Part shown: positions 25,801 to 34,187 of the stretch, piece after piece
Layout: each line of letters starts with the position of its first letter
Numbering within the stretch: position 1 is the stretch's first letter
Source: Thalassotalea sp.
GTDB lineage: Bacteria > Pseudomonadota > Gammaproteobacteria > Enterobacterales > Alteromonadaceae
Length of the DNA stretch: 64,000 bases
NCBI GenBank assembly: GCA_022448425.1
Contig: JAKVCY010000011.1
Coordinates: 1 to 64,000 of the forward strand
Direction: 5' to 3'
The notes under the pieces: model-generated
The model's database searches: none
What the model saw: only the letters and a program-made list of their open reading frames with translations
Told to the model about the DNA's origin: nothing
Made by a program: the position numbers and the translations under genes

Positions 25801-26557
25801 ATTGTTGCCATTCTTGCGTACGTTTTTCTTTGTCCTTGTGACTATTTACAAGTGCTTCAAATAACGCATCTTTATTGGCGTTTAACTCAGCAAGGGCATT
25901 TTCACGTAGCGCTTTGTGCTGCTGAGCTATAACGGCTTCATCTTGGTATTGCAGCGCTTCGTCAGACGAGAGGGCGCCACGGAACGCGTTATAAAATTGC
26001 TCAGGTGTCGACCACTTGCTTGTTAAGGTCTCAAAATCTTGTTCGCTTTGCTTTGCGATAAATCGATAGTGATCACGTACTGCTTCTAGTTCGAGCTCTT
26101 GAGTATCTGCTTCCATGTTTATGGTAAATTCAAGTGAGCTTTCAAAGGCAAGGTTCGACAAAACGCGATTACAGAAACCGTGAATGGTAAAAATTGCTGC
26201 TTCATCCATGTGCAGTAGCGCTTTATGCAAAATAGCTTTGGCTTCCGATACTGGCAACCGACTCTGCAGATCGATATAAAAGCTATCGGCCTCAGTATAG
26301 TTTCCCCAATTTACTAACGCATCAGTGATTTCTTTGGTGATGCGGCCTTTCAACTCTTCGGTGGCATTTTTGGTAAATGTCATCACCAAAATATTTTGCA
26401 CGTCGAGTTTTTTCTCCAGCAGCATGCGGAGGTAAATACGTGTGATGTTGAAGGTTTTACCCGTACCGGCACTGGCTTCAATTAAATGTTTGCCAAACAG
26501 CGGTAAATGCAAAACGTCTAGGGCATTAAAAGTCGTCATCGGTTTACTCACTGTCAA
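22835..26557 (-). CDS. recB: Exodeoxyribonuclease V beta subunit (RecB helicase-nuclease)
   Basis: The protein has 1240 residues. UvrD-type helicase motifs are present: Walker A ASAGTGKTFN near residue 29, VDEFQDTDPKQY near 370, GDPKQAIYGFRGGD near 405 and QHGSKGLEYPVVF near 760. The C-terminal nuclease domain ends with the metal-binding FADYKSTYLG near 1140. It is the 3'-5' motor and the only nuclease of RecBCD. It overlaps the end of recC by 14 bases, so the two are probably translationally coupled. Ser/Thr-rich linkers near 510 and 1040 look like loops. Confidence 0.97.
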   Translation of the reverse strand: MTVSKPMTTFNALDVLHLPLFGKHLIEASAGTGKTFNITRIYLRMLLEKKLDVQNILVMTFTKNATEELKGRITKEITDALVNWGNYTEADSFYIDLQSRLPVSEAKAILHKALLHMDEAAIFTIHGFCNRVLSNLAFESSLEFTINMEADTQELELEAVRDHYRFIAKQSEQDFETLTSKWSTPEQFYNAFRGALSSDEALQYQDEAVIAQQHKALRENALAELNANKDALFEALVNSHKDKEKRTQEWQQLVGWLSLEVPSLMPKLAKDFLNGNRFRKAELKALVQASTVCKNEADKLIESIKANRVYTLAFHAINVIRTSIVNAKARQQVMNFDDLIVTLQNVLRSDDTGTLAASIRQQFPVSLVDEFQDTDPKQYEILSKVYGDHCDQTHQHALYMIGDPKQAIYGFRGGDIFAYLAARDAADANWIMDTNWRSTTEMIAGYNRLFFGEALPKTDPQILPEETELIGNDKVFGYDIEYVPVKASGKTDHKSLVESTNSSTQNSGIENSSAINKALNINYFGFDENYRPANSKKDVNKSDFSTMIATWCASEISRLLNTDAKIAGRALKESDIAVLVKTGAEAQLTESALSNAGLTSVYLSNKENLFDSVQARDLYQAIDGILHLEDTSKMIAALSTRYLGGKSSLFKAMQEDESLWEREQNYLRELKKLWEEKSFMAMAMRFVHETYTPEANQHERALTNTIHLLELLQQASTRYRQPRQLVRYLFDQITVASKKQESELRLESDANLIKIVTQHGSKGLEYPVVFIPYASKFSDPTRFGNQPQDIHLYHDDDNTFVRQLGQANDGVKKAFDEGLAESIRLLYVAVTRAVSRCYICATPFDKAHQSSLGLAVGAEDESQLFTKLLELANSQPDAISFKEVADIETLENIDKRLQAHQTPEESKSSSLLTSTPAVFNQAIEHDWQLSSFSSLTKNVHTKRDPLVKLHLDDEDSEVEAQSIAADDIRFTLRKGAKTGNFLHDILERLDFVNPNYANACKHPLFSYGELPAPYDEQDLHEFLAALLHAPLPQILATPTESSTTKESGTRQTTEEDTFSLSALSYKQTLREVEFYFPIEGVDTQALSQLLAEHRGSSASIELPEKRQLKGMMHGFIDLVFEHQGKYYFADYKSTYLGDDISDYSETNITKDIAAHHYDLQYLIYCVALHRFLLQKRKDYDPSVHFGGVYYLYLRGMTDSASSGIYRKAIDSDLLLRLNQVMQVTKPSKPQEYSSDSEMTS

Positions 26558-29500
26558 AGTCTTGTTGGGCTAACCCTGGAAAGATGACTTCGAACATAGG
26601 GCGATAAATAGATTCGATAAGAGGCGCTATGTCGCTGCCAAAATCAGGCTTTTGTTCGAAGTAAAAACGTACGAGAGGTTCGGCGTCATACCCCTTGATA
26701 TTTCTCGATGTATACCAACTCAATTCAAATTGTTGATTGCCATAAGTTTTCTTTTTACCGCTACGGTCAACTTGAAAGTACTCTGCTGCTAAGTTGACAG
26801 GCGCAAACATAGGTTGGCTCATGCCGAGTTGGTAGTGGGCCAATAGCTTGCCTATCTGCGCAACGGCTATTTCATCGATAATAGGCGCAAAGGTGACTTC
26901 TTTTATTCGTTCTTTAATGCTTTTCTCGTTGTAAAAAAGCCCTTTGGTCATTGTTGGTTGCTCGGTGTTTGCAATAAGGTGATAGACCCAGAGTTTTAAG
27001 TAGTCTTTTCCTTTAGGCGTTGCCATGCGCGAAAACACTTGGCATCGCGAGTTTTCCTGAATATCTAAGTTAGCGCCGTTACTAACAAGTGGTAACTCTG
27101 CATAAATCGTGATGTCATTAGCGATAACCTCGACTTTGTATGGCTCTGCAAAGACCAATCGACTGAGGGTTTCTGCAAACTCCGTTGCTTGTGCTTCCCA
27201 GTGATTAAGCTCGTCTAGTGTTGTTTTACTGTCCGGTAGCTGGTTACTGAGTAGCGCAGCCTGCGTAATATGCGCAGTAGAAACCGCGTTATTTGAGGTG
27301 CTATTTGTTGACTTGCTGGCTAGCATGGCATCGACGTACTGGTGCTGCAATTTGTACTGATCAAGCTTACTGGTTTCAAAAGGCTCACTATCTTGGTACA
27401 CGTCGCTAATGCGCTCGCCATGTAAGTTAAATTGCGTTCTTGAAAAAGCCTTGATGGGATCAGCAAAAAACTGAATCAGCTCTTCTGCCGTTAGTGTTTC
27501 TATTGCGGGCGCGTCAATTTGTATGTCTTGATTATTGATTCGAATACTTTGGTTTAAGGTAAACCATTTGCTATCAAAACTTTGATATCGCCCTGTGTAA
27601 TTGGCCTCGCTGAAAGGCTGTAGCGGTATTTTATGAATAAGCGATTGATCACTTTCGTCTAATGTCCAACCTAGTGCGCGTGATAGATAGTCCATTAGCT
27701 CACGTAAAATAATAGAAGGTTCCCGCTCTGAATTATCTTTTACACTATTTCCTTGATAACTCATGTAAAGCGTATCTCTGGCTGAAATCAGTGCTTCGAG
27801 AAATAGATATCTATCATCGCCACGGCGAGAGCGATCACCTTTTCTGGCTTTGTTTTTAGCAATTAGATCAAAACTAAAAGGTTTGTCAAAGCGAGGGAAG
27901 TCGCCATCGTTCATACCCAAAATGCACACTACTTTAAATGGAATGCTGCGCATCGGCACCATGGAGCAGAAGGTCACCTTACCACTCATAAACTGATGAC
28001 CAGGCTCTGGCAGCGAGAAAAAATTCGACAAATAGTCGCGCACGACACGCAAGGAAATAGGCGTGTCAAAGCTCGCTTCTTGGGTATTTAGTGCAAATTC
28101 ATCAATTGCGTGGCTAACAATATCTACACCAAACTGCGTTTCCTTGGTAAGCGCGAAGATGTCGTCTTTTAGCGATATTAAATAACTGTGCCATTGGCTA
28201 GGCGTGCGATCGGTGTTTAGGTTTGCTGCGTGTTCGCTTAGTTGTTCTAACAGCATTAAAAGTTTGCCAAGCAATAACGACTGGTCGCCTTCGATGGTAG
28301 GCAATAATAGTTCGTCATTGTGAATCACCGCATGGTCACTCATGGCAAAACCTAACATCAAGCGGTCAATACCTTGCTGCCATGTAAACTTATCGTTGGT
28401 GTCGAGTTTATCATCTTCACTAAGGCCACTGGCATTTTTGATAATACTAGCCTTATGAGGTTCATTTAGTCCCCAATGCACGCAGGCGGTTTGTAGCCAC
28501 TGCTCAATGAGGTTTACTTCGCTTTCTGCGATCGAAAATTTGTGGGCGATAGCAGGTAGTTTTAAATAGCTTATGATTTCAGACAACTGAAAACGGCTAT
28601 CCGGTAACTGAAGTAGCTGCTCGAATATTTCGACAATAGGCTCTACGTTCTTCAATGTTCGGTCAGAGATAGAGCAGGGTATGAACTGTTCGCTGTCACC
28701 AATGGGTTGATTAAATACTGCTTCAATATAGGGAGCATAATCCTCGATGTGAGGGCACATAACGACAATATCTTTTGGGTTGAGTGATTTATCTTGCTGC
28801 ATTTTGTGCAAGATAAAATCGTGTAATCCTTGGATTTCACGCAGTGCGCTATGAGCCGAGCTTATCACAATACTGTCGTCAATTAGTTCTGTAGGTGTTT
28901 CTCTGCCATCGCGTAAGTTAAGAATGTCTTCTTGAAGCGTATGCAGGGCCGAAGTGTTTGAAGTCTCTGACTCATAGTCTGACGGCGGCGTAAACACAGG
29001 GATTTCGTTGATGGCGTATTCCGGCAATAAACTTAAAAATTCTTTGCCTTGCATACCGTAGTTGGCTAACAATGGATTACCATTGTAACCAGAGTAGGCA
29101 GCAGTAAACGTTTCATCATCGGCTGACACTGTCGCTAGCCACTTGGCTAATTGCTTCTCGCTTTGTAATTCGCCCCAATATTCGACACAAGGGTTGAGAT
29201 GAAAAACATGGACTTGTGTATGCTCTGCGATTTCGTTTAAAAACTCGAGCCAAATAGGCGGTAGGGTGTTTAAACCAAAAACGCAAATACTGCTTGGCAG
29301 TTTATGTTTGTGATCTTTGATTTGAGGTAGCGCTTTTCTGAGTAATTTCGACGTATGGTTAGGCTCTAGTGCAATCACCTTAAGCCATAATTTTGCCTGC
29401 CACGCTTCTTGCTCTGAATAGTCGCCGGTAATCCAGCGCTCTAGCCAGTCAGGGCGGTATATCATGTATTGCTCAAACAAATCGGCTTGTTGTCTAGCGA

Positions 29501-29894
29501 GTTGGAAGCGTTTTTGCGTACTTTCTTTACCGTTGTTAGTCCAATATGCGGTAGGTTGTTCACACTGTGGATCGTTGACAAAGTCTTCTTCGGCGAGGAA
29601 ATCGTATATTTTCCAGCACAACACTTCTCTAGAAAATGCTGACTTTTCAGGAATATTTTCATTACCTAGAATGGCGCGAAGTTGTCGCCAGAAAAATTGA
29701 ACGGGTAACTGAAAGTCCAAGTTCATGCTAATGCCATTTTGCTCTGCTAACTGCATATGCAGCCAATGCTTCATCCCTTGGCTTTGGGTAACAATGAGGC
29801 TGGGTTCAAAAAGCGCACTGTCATCAGACTCTATGACTTTGCTTAATAAAATAGCGAGGTTTTCTAGTCGGTTAGCAGGGTAAATGTTAAGCAT
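26544..29894 (-). CDS. recC: Exodeoxyribonuclease V gamma subunit (RecC)
   Basis: The protein has 1116 residues and begins MLNIYPANRLENLA, with the family segment VTQSQGMKHWLHMQLAE near residue 35. Further marks are VFGLNTLPP near 205, MCPHIEDYAPYIE near 380 and ILGMNDGDFPR near 665. RecC recognises Chi and holds RecB and RecD together; its nuclease-like fold is inactive. It is first in the recC-recB-recD operon. The ptrA gene found between recC and recB in enterics is absent. Confidence 0.97.
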   Translation of the reverse strand: MLNIYPANRLENLAILLSKVIESDDSALFEPSLIVTQSQGMKHWLHMQLAEQNGISMNLDFQLPVQFFWRQLRAILGNENIPEKSAFSREVLCWKIYDFLAEEDFVNDPQCEQPTAYWTNNGKESTQKRFQLARQQADLFEQYMIYRPDWLERWITGDYSEQEAWQAKLWLKVIALEPNHTSKLLRKALPQIKDHKHKLPSSICVFGLNTLPPIWLEFLNEIAEHTQVHVFHLNPCVEYWGELQSEKQLAKWLATVSADDETFTAAYSGYNGNPLLANYGMQGKEFLSLLPEYAINEIPVFTPPSDYESETSNTSALHTLQEDILNLRDGRETPTELIDDSIVISSAHSALREIQGLHDFILHKMQQDKSLNPKDIVVMCPHIEDYAPYIEAVFNQPIGDSEQFIPCSISDRTLKNVEPIVEIFEQLLQLPDSRFQLSEIISYLKLPAIAHKFSIAESEVNLIEQWLQTACVHWGLNEPHKASIIKNASGLSEDDKLDTNDKFTWQQGIDRLMLGFAMSDHAVIHNDELLLPTIEGDQSLLLGKLLMLLEQLSEHAANLNTDRTPSQWHSYLISLKDDIFALTKETQFGVDIVSHAIDEFALNTQEASFDTPISLRVVRDYLSNFFSLPEPGHQFMSGKVTFCSMVPMRSIPFKVVCILGMNDGDFPRFDKPFSFDLIAKNKARKGDRSRRGDDRYLFLEALISARDTLYMSYQGNSVKDNSEREPSIILRELMDYLSRALGWTLDESDQSLIHKIPLQPFSEANYTGRYQSFDSKWFTLNQSIRINNQDIQIDAPAIETLTAEELIQFFADPIKAFSRTQFNLHGERISDVYQDSEPFETSKLDQYKLQHQYVDAMLASKSTNSTSNNAVSTAHITQAALLSNQLPDSKTTLDELNHWEAQATEFAETLSRLVFAEPYKVEVIANDITIYAELPLVSNGANLDIQENSRCQVFSRMATPKGKDYLKLWVYHLIANTEQPTMTKGLFYNEKSIKERIKEVTFAPIIDEIAVAQIGKLLAHYQLGMSQPMFAPVNLAAEYFQVDRSGKKKTYGNQQFELSWYTSRNIKGYDAEPLVRFYFEQKPDFGSDIAPLIESIYRPMFEVIFPGLAQQDFDSE

Positions 29895-30077
29895 GAATCG
29901 AAAATTTAACGCGAGAGTAATCCTAATTTAATCGATCGCAACTATAAGGCAACAGTTAAATGGAAAAACTCGTCAGGATTGCTGAATTATTAAGATACGT
30001 GCTTGAAAAATAATCCTTTCGCAGTAAAAAAATACTGGTTAAATTAGGCATTATTAGAGAGAACATAAAAGAGATAG

Positions 30078-30908
30078 ATGGAAACAATGAAGTCGATATT
30101 AATTACAGGCTGTTCTTCGGGCATAGGTTTAGATGCAGCACTTACGTTAAGAGCTCGTGGCTATTTAGTTATAGCGACCGCAAGAAAAGAAGAAGATGTT
30201 GTTAAGCTTCAAGTACGCGGTTTAACTGCCTGCCAGCTTGATGTCACCGATAGCCAGTCGATTAGCGATGCGATTGCATTCAGCCTAGAACAGACAGGCG
30301 GCACGCTTGATTTTCTATTTAATAACGGCGCGTATGGCCAAACGGGTGCGTTAGAAGATTTACCGACCGACGCCCTTAGAGCACAATTTGAAACCAATGT
30401 TTTTGGTCAGCATGAGCTAACAAGACAAGTGTTGCCGATTATGTTGCAGCAAGGACATGGTCGAATCATTCAATGTTCATCAGTATTAGGTTTTGTTTCA
30501 ATGGCGTATCGTGGTGCTTACAATGCATCTAAGTATGCACTCGAAGGTTTGTCGGATACGCTACGATTGGAACTGAAGAGTACTAATATAGACGTCTCGT
30601 TAATAGAACCAGGTCCTATTAATACAGAGTTTAGAGCCAATGCATTGGTGGCGTTTAAAGAAAATATTGATATGGATGTGAGTCGTCATAAAGCTTCCTA
30701 TCAACAGCAAATTGATAGGTTGTCGTCTGAAAAATCTGGCGCAGTGTTCACCCTTGAGCCTATTGATGTAACCAAAGCGCTGATTCATGCGATCGAGAGT
30801 AAAAAGCCTAAAATTCGCTACCGAGTGACCGTACCAACGGTCTTATTCGCGATATTCAAACGCTTGCTTCCTTCACGTTGGTTAGATGCATTATTGAGTC
30901 GCGGCTAG
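30078..30908 (+). CDS. Short-chain dehydrogenase/reductase
   Basis: The protein has 276 residues, or 273 from the next ATG, MKSILITG. The NAD(P) motif TGCSSGIG is near residue 10, NNGAYG near 82, catalytic Ser in CSSVLGF near 132, and YNASKYALEG carries the Tyr and Lys near 146. The PGPINTEF segment and C-terminal helices resemble SDRs acting on large hydrophobic substrates. The substrate is unknown. It is ten bases from the HAD gene, probably one operon. Confidence 0.88.
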   Translation: METMKSILITGCSSGIGLDAALTLRARGYLVIATARKEEDVVKLQVRGLTACQLDVTDSQSISDAIAFSLEQTGGTLDFLFNNGAYGQTGALEDLPTDALRAQFETNVFGQHELTRQVLPIMLQQGHGRIIQCSSVLGFVSMAYRGAYNASKYALEGLSDTLRLELKSTNIDVSLIEPGPINTEFRANALVAFKENIDMDVSRHKASYQQQIDRLSSEKSGAVFTLEPIDVTKALIHAIESKKPKIRYRVTVPTVLFAIFKRLLPSRWLDALLSRG

Positions 30909-30918
30909 AGAGAAACTT

Positions 30919-31563
30919 ATGCTTAACTATCAGGATTTCGATGCAATTTTATTTGATATGGATGGCACTATATTTGACTCCGAAGCCGTTCACCGCGAAG
31001 CATGGAAAATGACCGCGAAGGAGTTTAATCAAACCTTCACCGATGACATGTATTTGCAGTTTATTGGTATGACAACGCCAAACTGCATGAAAATGGCAAT
31101 GACAATGTTTAATCATCAAGTCGAATTAAACGCCTTTTCTGACAGTTACTATAAGAACTTAAGTCAACTTTTAGAAAGCCCTGTGCTGATAAAGCGGGGC
31201 TTTATGGATTACCTCGTGCAGGCAAAGTCGCTAGAAAAGCGATTAGGTATTGTCACGTCCAGTGGAATGAGTGGGGTAGAGGGAAATTTTGCCCACTACG
31301 ATTTTTATCAAGACTTCGACGTTGTGATTACAAGAGACGACGTAAGCCGATATAAGCCTTTCCCAGACCCTTATCTATTGGCCTGTAAAAAGCTAAAGGT
31401 CGATCCAAAGCGAACCATAGTGTTTGAAGATTCAAATACAGGAGCGACCGCTGCGATTGATGCAGGCTGTTTTACGGTTGGTATAGAGGATCTTGTGCCT
31501 TTTGATGAAGCAACTCGAAGCCGCTTGCAGCTTATGGCACAAAGTTTTGAAGCGTTTCTGTAA
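30919..31563 (+). CDS. HAD-superfamily sugar-phosphate phosphatase or phosphoglucomutase-like protein
   Basis: The protein has 214 residues. The HAD motifs are ILFDMDGTIFDSE near residue 10 (nucleophile and acid Asp), VTSSGM near 112, KPFPDPYL near 143 and VFEDSNTGATAA near 162. The helical cap between residues 15 and 85 puts it with beta-phosphoglucomutase-like and YqaB-type phosphatases. The substrate is probably a small phosphosugar. Confidence 0.87.
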   Translation: MLNYQDFDAILFDMDGTIFDSEAVHREAWKMTAKEFNQTFTDDMYLQFIGMTTPNCMKMAMTMFNHQVELNAFSDSYYKNLSQLLESPVLIKRGFMDYLVQAKSLEKRLGIVTSSGMSGVEGNFAHYDFYQDFDVVITRDDVSRYKPFPDPYLLACKKLKVDPKRTIVFEDSNTGATAAIDAGCFTVGIEDLVPFDEATRSRLQLMAQSFEAFL

Positions 31564-31631
31564 AACCAAAACGTAACTTCGACTGCAAGACTATTTATTT
31601 GGTGCTAACGGTTCGATTAGTGCTAATAATA

Positions 31632-32231
31632 CTATTTGCTATATCTTGCTAGGAAGGTAGCAACAAACTCTTTTTTTAGGGTTTCAGCTTTCGATGCATC
31701 GAGTTCCCCCTGAAGCATAGGCATCCAGAAAAATGCTGAAGAACACATAGACCAAAACACCTCGGAAGCTAAAGCCGTATCTTCAATGATTAAACGCCCA
31801 TCGGCTGTGGCATCATCGAGCCATGCTTGTAAACCATCATCGTTTTTTCCGGCATTTTCCATCACTTGAGCTGCAATGTTAGGGTGAGTAATCATTACTC
31901 CAAACGCCATACGCATGAAATTCATTTTTAATTGGTTGGTTGAGATACCTACTTTCAATTCAGCAAATTTATTTAATTGAGCTTCTAGCGGCACATTGGC
32001 TTGATAAGGAATTTGTTTTTCTTCAATTGACTGCTGCACAAAATGTTGAATAACAGCATTGAATAGCACCTCTTTACTCTCGAAATGGTTGTAAACTGTG
32101 CGTTTTGAAGCTTCTGCCTTTTCAGCAATGTAGTCCATACTAGCTCTATCAAAGCCCATTTCAATAAACGCATGTACTGCAGCTTCAATAATTGCATTGC
32201 GCTTTTTACTCTTATCTCTTTGTTTTACCAC
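31632..32231 (-). CDS. TetR-family transcriptional regulator
   Basis: The protein has 199 residues. The N-terminal helix-turn-helix is at about 12-58 (IIEAAVHAFIEMGFD, AEKAEASKRTVYNHFESKE). The C-terminal ligand domain is like that of AcrR-type repressors. It faces a divergent, decayed oxidoreductase cluster across two palindromes, so it probably represses itself and those genes. The remaining target may only be itself. Confidence 0.9.
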   Translation of the reverse strand: MVKQRDKSKKRNAIIEAAVHAFIEMGFDRASMDYIAEKAEASKRTVYNHFESKEVLFNAVIQHFVQQSIEEKQIPYQANVPLEAQLNKFAELKVGISTNQLKMNFMRMAFGVMITHPNIAAQVMENAGKNDDGLQAWLDDATADGRLIIEDTALASEVFWSMCSSAFFWMPMLQGELDASKAETLKKEFVATFLARYSK

Positions 32232-32253
32232 GGGGACAACACCACCTTAATTT

Positions 32254-32281
32254 CTTATTTACACTTTTTAGTGTAAATAAG
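32254..32281. promoter_or_regulatory. Probable TetR operator 1
   Basis: CTTATTTACAC-TTTTTA-GTGTAAATAAG is a perfect inverted repeat with 11-base arms, 23 bases upstream of the tetR start. It shares the GTGTAA half-site with the second palindrome nearby. Confidence 0.7.
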
Positions 32282-32311
32282 ATTAATCTGTAATTCAACA
32301 AAGATTAATCC

Positions 32312-32333
32312 AATTACATTCTTTGGTGTAATT
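32312..32333. promoter_or_regulatory. Probable TetR operator 2
   Basis: AATTACA and TGTAATT face each other across eight bases, 20 bases before the collapsed SDR gene. Two direct copies of GATTAATC lie between the two palindromes. Confidence 0.5.
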
Positions 32334-32352
32334 AAGTGTCAGGAAGCTGAAT

Positions 32353-32532
32353 ATGAAAACAATCTTAGTCACAGGTGCGTCGTCAGGTATTGGGGCAGAC
32401 TTTGCCAAACAATTAGCGGAGCAAGGGCATAGGGTTTATGCCGCAGGCGCTTACGCGAGACCACTATTGTTTATTCGTAAGTGGTTTAGCGACCGCATCT
32501 TTGTTCGCACCATCATGTCAATGGTTAAGTAG
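32353..32532 (+). pseudogene. SDR gene collapsed by a large internal deletion (59-residue ORF)
   Basis: The frame opens with the SDR start MKTILVTGASSGIGADFAKQ, then AEQGHRVYAAG. It passes directly into AYARPLLFIRKWFSDRIFV, which looks like the C-terminal end of such enzymes, and stops at 32530. About 200 codons including the catalytic Ser, Tyr and Lys are missing, yet the frame is preserved. The first 35 residues are too short to fold as a Rossmann domain. It was probably the TetR-controlled gene. Confidence 0.75.
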
Positions 32533-32537
32533 AGTCT

Positions 32538-33191
32538 TTGATGAATGTGTTAATTACGGGTGCCACCAGTATGGTGGGCTCCAACGTATTGAAATTGTGT
32601 TTAGCGGATAAGCAAATAACTCAAGTTACCGTGCTAGGTAGACGTAGTTGTGGCATAAGCCATCATAAGCTGAAAGAAATTTTAGTGATATATTTTAATG
32701 ACTTATCTGGCATTCGAGACCAGCTGGCGTTAACTGACACGGTATATTAATGCTTAGGTGCTTATATCGGTCAATTGCCGCGAGAGAAGTTTTATCAGGT
32801 TAATGTTACGTACCCTAAGCAATTATCTGAACAAATTCAGCTTGCTGGCAAAGCTGATTTGAGACTTTGCTTACTGTCGGGTGCAGGCGCAGACCGCCTT
32901 GTTGAGTCCAGTATGACATTCGCTACAGATAAGGGTGAAATAGAAAACTATTTGTCGTTACATCACCCAAATTTTCATACCTTCAGCCCGAGTTATATTT
33001 ATCCATTAGAGCCAAGAAAGGAGCCTAATTTCATGTATCGTGTTTGCCGATGGCTTTATCCTCTGATCAAACTGATGGGAGCTAATGCGAGCATTACGTC
33101 AGTTGATTTAGCTGCCGGTTTATTCAAAGTAGGCGTATTCGGCCATCACAAACAAATATTTGAAAATGCTGATATTAGGCAAATGGTATAA
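32538..33191 (+). pseudogene. NAD(P)-binding oxidoreductase (atypical SDR) with one premature stop
   Basis: A single frame from 32538 shows VLITGATSMVGSNVLKLCL (nucleotide-binding glycine motif) and VLGRRS. It then has TAA at 32748-32750 in TDTVY-CLGAYIGQ, where a Tyr or similar residue is expected. It resumes with CLLSGAGADR, SPSYIYPLEPRKEPN and a C-terminal helix. The ORF-track pieces 32538-32750 and 32775-33191 are the two halves. The start is six bases behind the collapsed SDR, so they were one operon. If the stop is a sequencing error, this is an ordinary gene. Confidence 0.8.
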
Positions 33192-33221
33192 GCAAACCTG
33201 CCCTTGTAGCTTTAGTTTTTA

Positions 33222-33242
33222 GAAGCGTCGAATGACGCTTTT
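33222..33242 (+). terminator. Hairpin after the NAD-binding pseudogene
   Basis: AAGCGTC-GAAT-GACGCTT is a seven-pair stem with a tetraloop and a short TT tail. Confidence 0.45.
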
Positions 33243-33358
33243 CATTAATTTGGGGTCTTAAGTAACTAAATCCACATCAGTTCCACTTTATCTTAGGCTA
33301 TTGTAAATAAAAGGATTTATACTCGTATTCTTACTATTAGCCATTTGATAATATTTAC

Positions 33359-33907
33359 ATGGAGTTTCCTACTTTAGATACATCAAGGCTGCGCCTTACC
33401 CAACTGTCCGCTGAAGATGTATCTTCATTGTTTACCGTTTTTTCTGATGAAAATGTTGTTAAGTACTACGATACCGACGTTTATCAATCAGAAGAGCAAG
33501 CGGCAAAGTTAATCGAATTTTTTAACGGACGCTTTGCGGAAAATGCGGGTATCCGTTGGGGTATTCGACTAAAAGAAAGTGATGCATTGATTGGCATTTG
33601 TGGGTTCCACTCAGTTAACACGTCAATGAAGAGTGCCGGAATTGGCTATGAGATCGCTTCAAAATATTGGGGAAATGGCTATGTGACTGAAGCATTGGCT
33701 AAAGTTATCGAATGTGCTTTTTCTGAAGCTTCTCCTTTTGATGGTTTATATCGTATTCAAGTTGACACTATGGATAGTAATTTAGCTTCTGAAGCTGTGC
33801 TTAAAAAGCTTGGTTTTAAAGAAGGGGGCATTAGGCGTGGAGCAGGCCATTGGAAGGGCGGATTCCACGACTTAAAGTGTTTTGGTTTGCTTAAATCTGA
33901 TCTTTAA
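33359..33907 (+). CDS. GNAT acetyltransferase, RimJ/RimL type
   Basis: The protein has 182 residues. It opens with FPTLDTSRLRLTQLSAEDV, has WGIRLKESDALIGICGFH near residue 62, and the acetyl-CoA-binding core GYEIASKYWGNGYVTEAL near 98. VDTMDSNLASEAVLKKLGF near 140 completes the fold. Such enzymes acetylate protein N-termini or small amines. The target is unknown. Confidence 0.88.
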   Translation: MEFPTLDTSRLRLTQLSAEDVSSLFTVFSDENVVKYYDTDVYQSEEQAAKLIEFFNGRFAENAGIRWGIRLKESDALIGICGFHSVNTSMKSAGIGYEIASKYWGNGYVTEALAKVIECAFSEASPFDGLYRIQVDTMDSNLASEAVLKKLGFKEGGIRRGAGHWKGGFHDLKCFGLLKSDL

Positions 33908-33979
33908 TAATGCATAAGCTAACTCAATGGCTATGCCACCTGATGCGCTAGTGATCAATGCCGTATTTTGATTTGTCAT
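33875..33979 (-). pseudogene. Start fragment of another short-chain dehydrogenase
   Basis: On the minus strand GGAGAAATAAATG gives an excellent ribosome site. The frame MTNQNTALITSASGGIAIEL is the first strand and nucleotide motif of an SDR (normally TGASGGIG). After about 27 residues it runs into the antisense of the GNAT gene and stops. Its remainder has been deleted. Confidence 0.6.
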
Positions 33980-34144
33980 TTATTTCTCCGATGTGTGCTG
34001 TTTAATTTAGACACATGATAAAGAGGCAGGAGAAATGGTGAAAATCAGAAGGTGACAGTTGGCTATCACAATGTGCCAAATTATCGTTTTTTGTGCCAAG
34101 CGCAAACCCATACCCAAAGCACTAGTTTTACCAACTCAATATGC

Positions 34145-34172
34145 AAAAAGAGGAGCAAAAGCTCCTCTTTTT
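34145..34172. terminator. Terminator after the His-rich TonB receptor gene
   Basis: AAAAAGAGGAGC-AAAA-GCTCCTCTTTTT is a 12-pair hairpin with A and T runs on both sides, 16 bases after the receptor stop on the minus strand. Confidence 0.85.
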
Positions 34173-34187
34173 CTTGTTTAGAATGGC

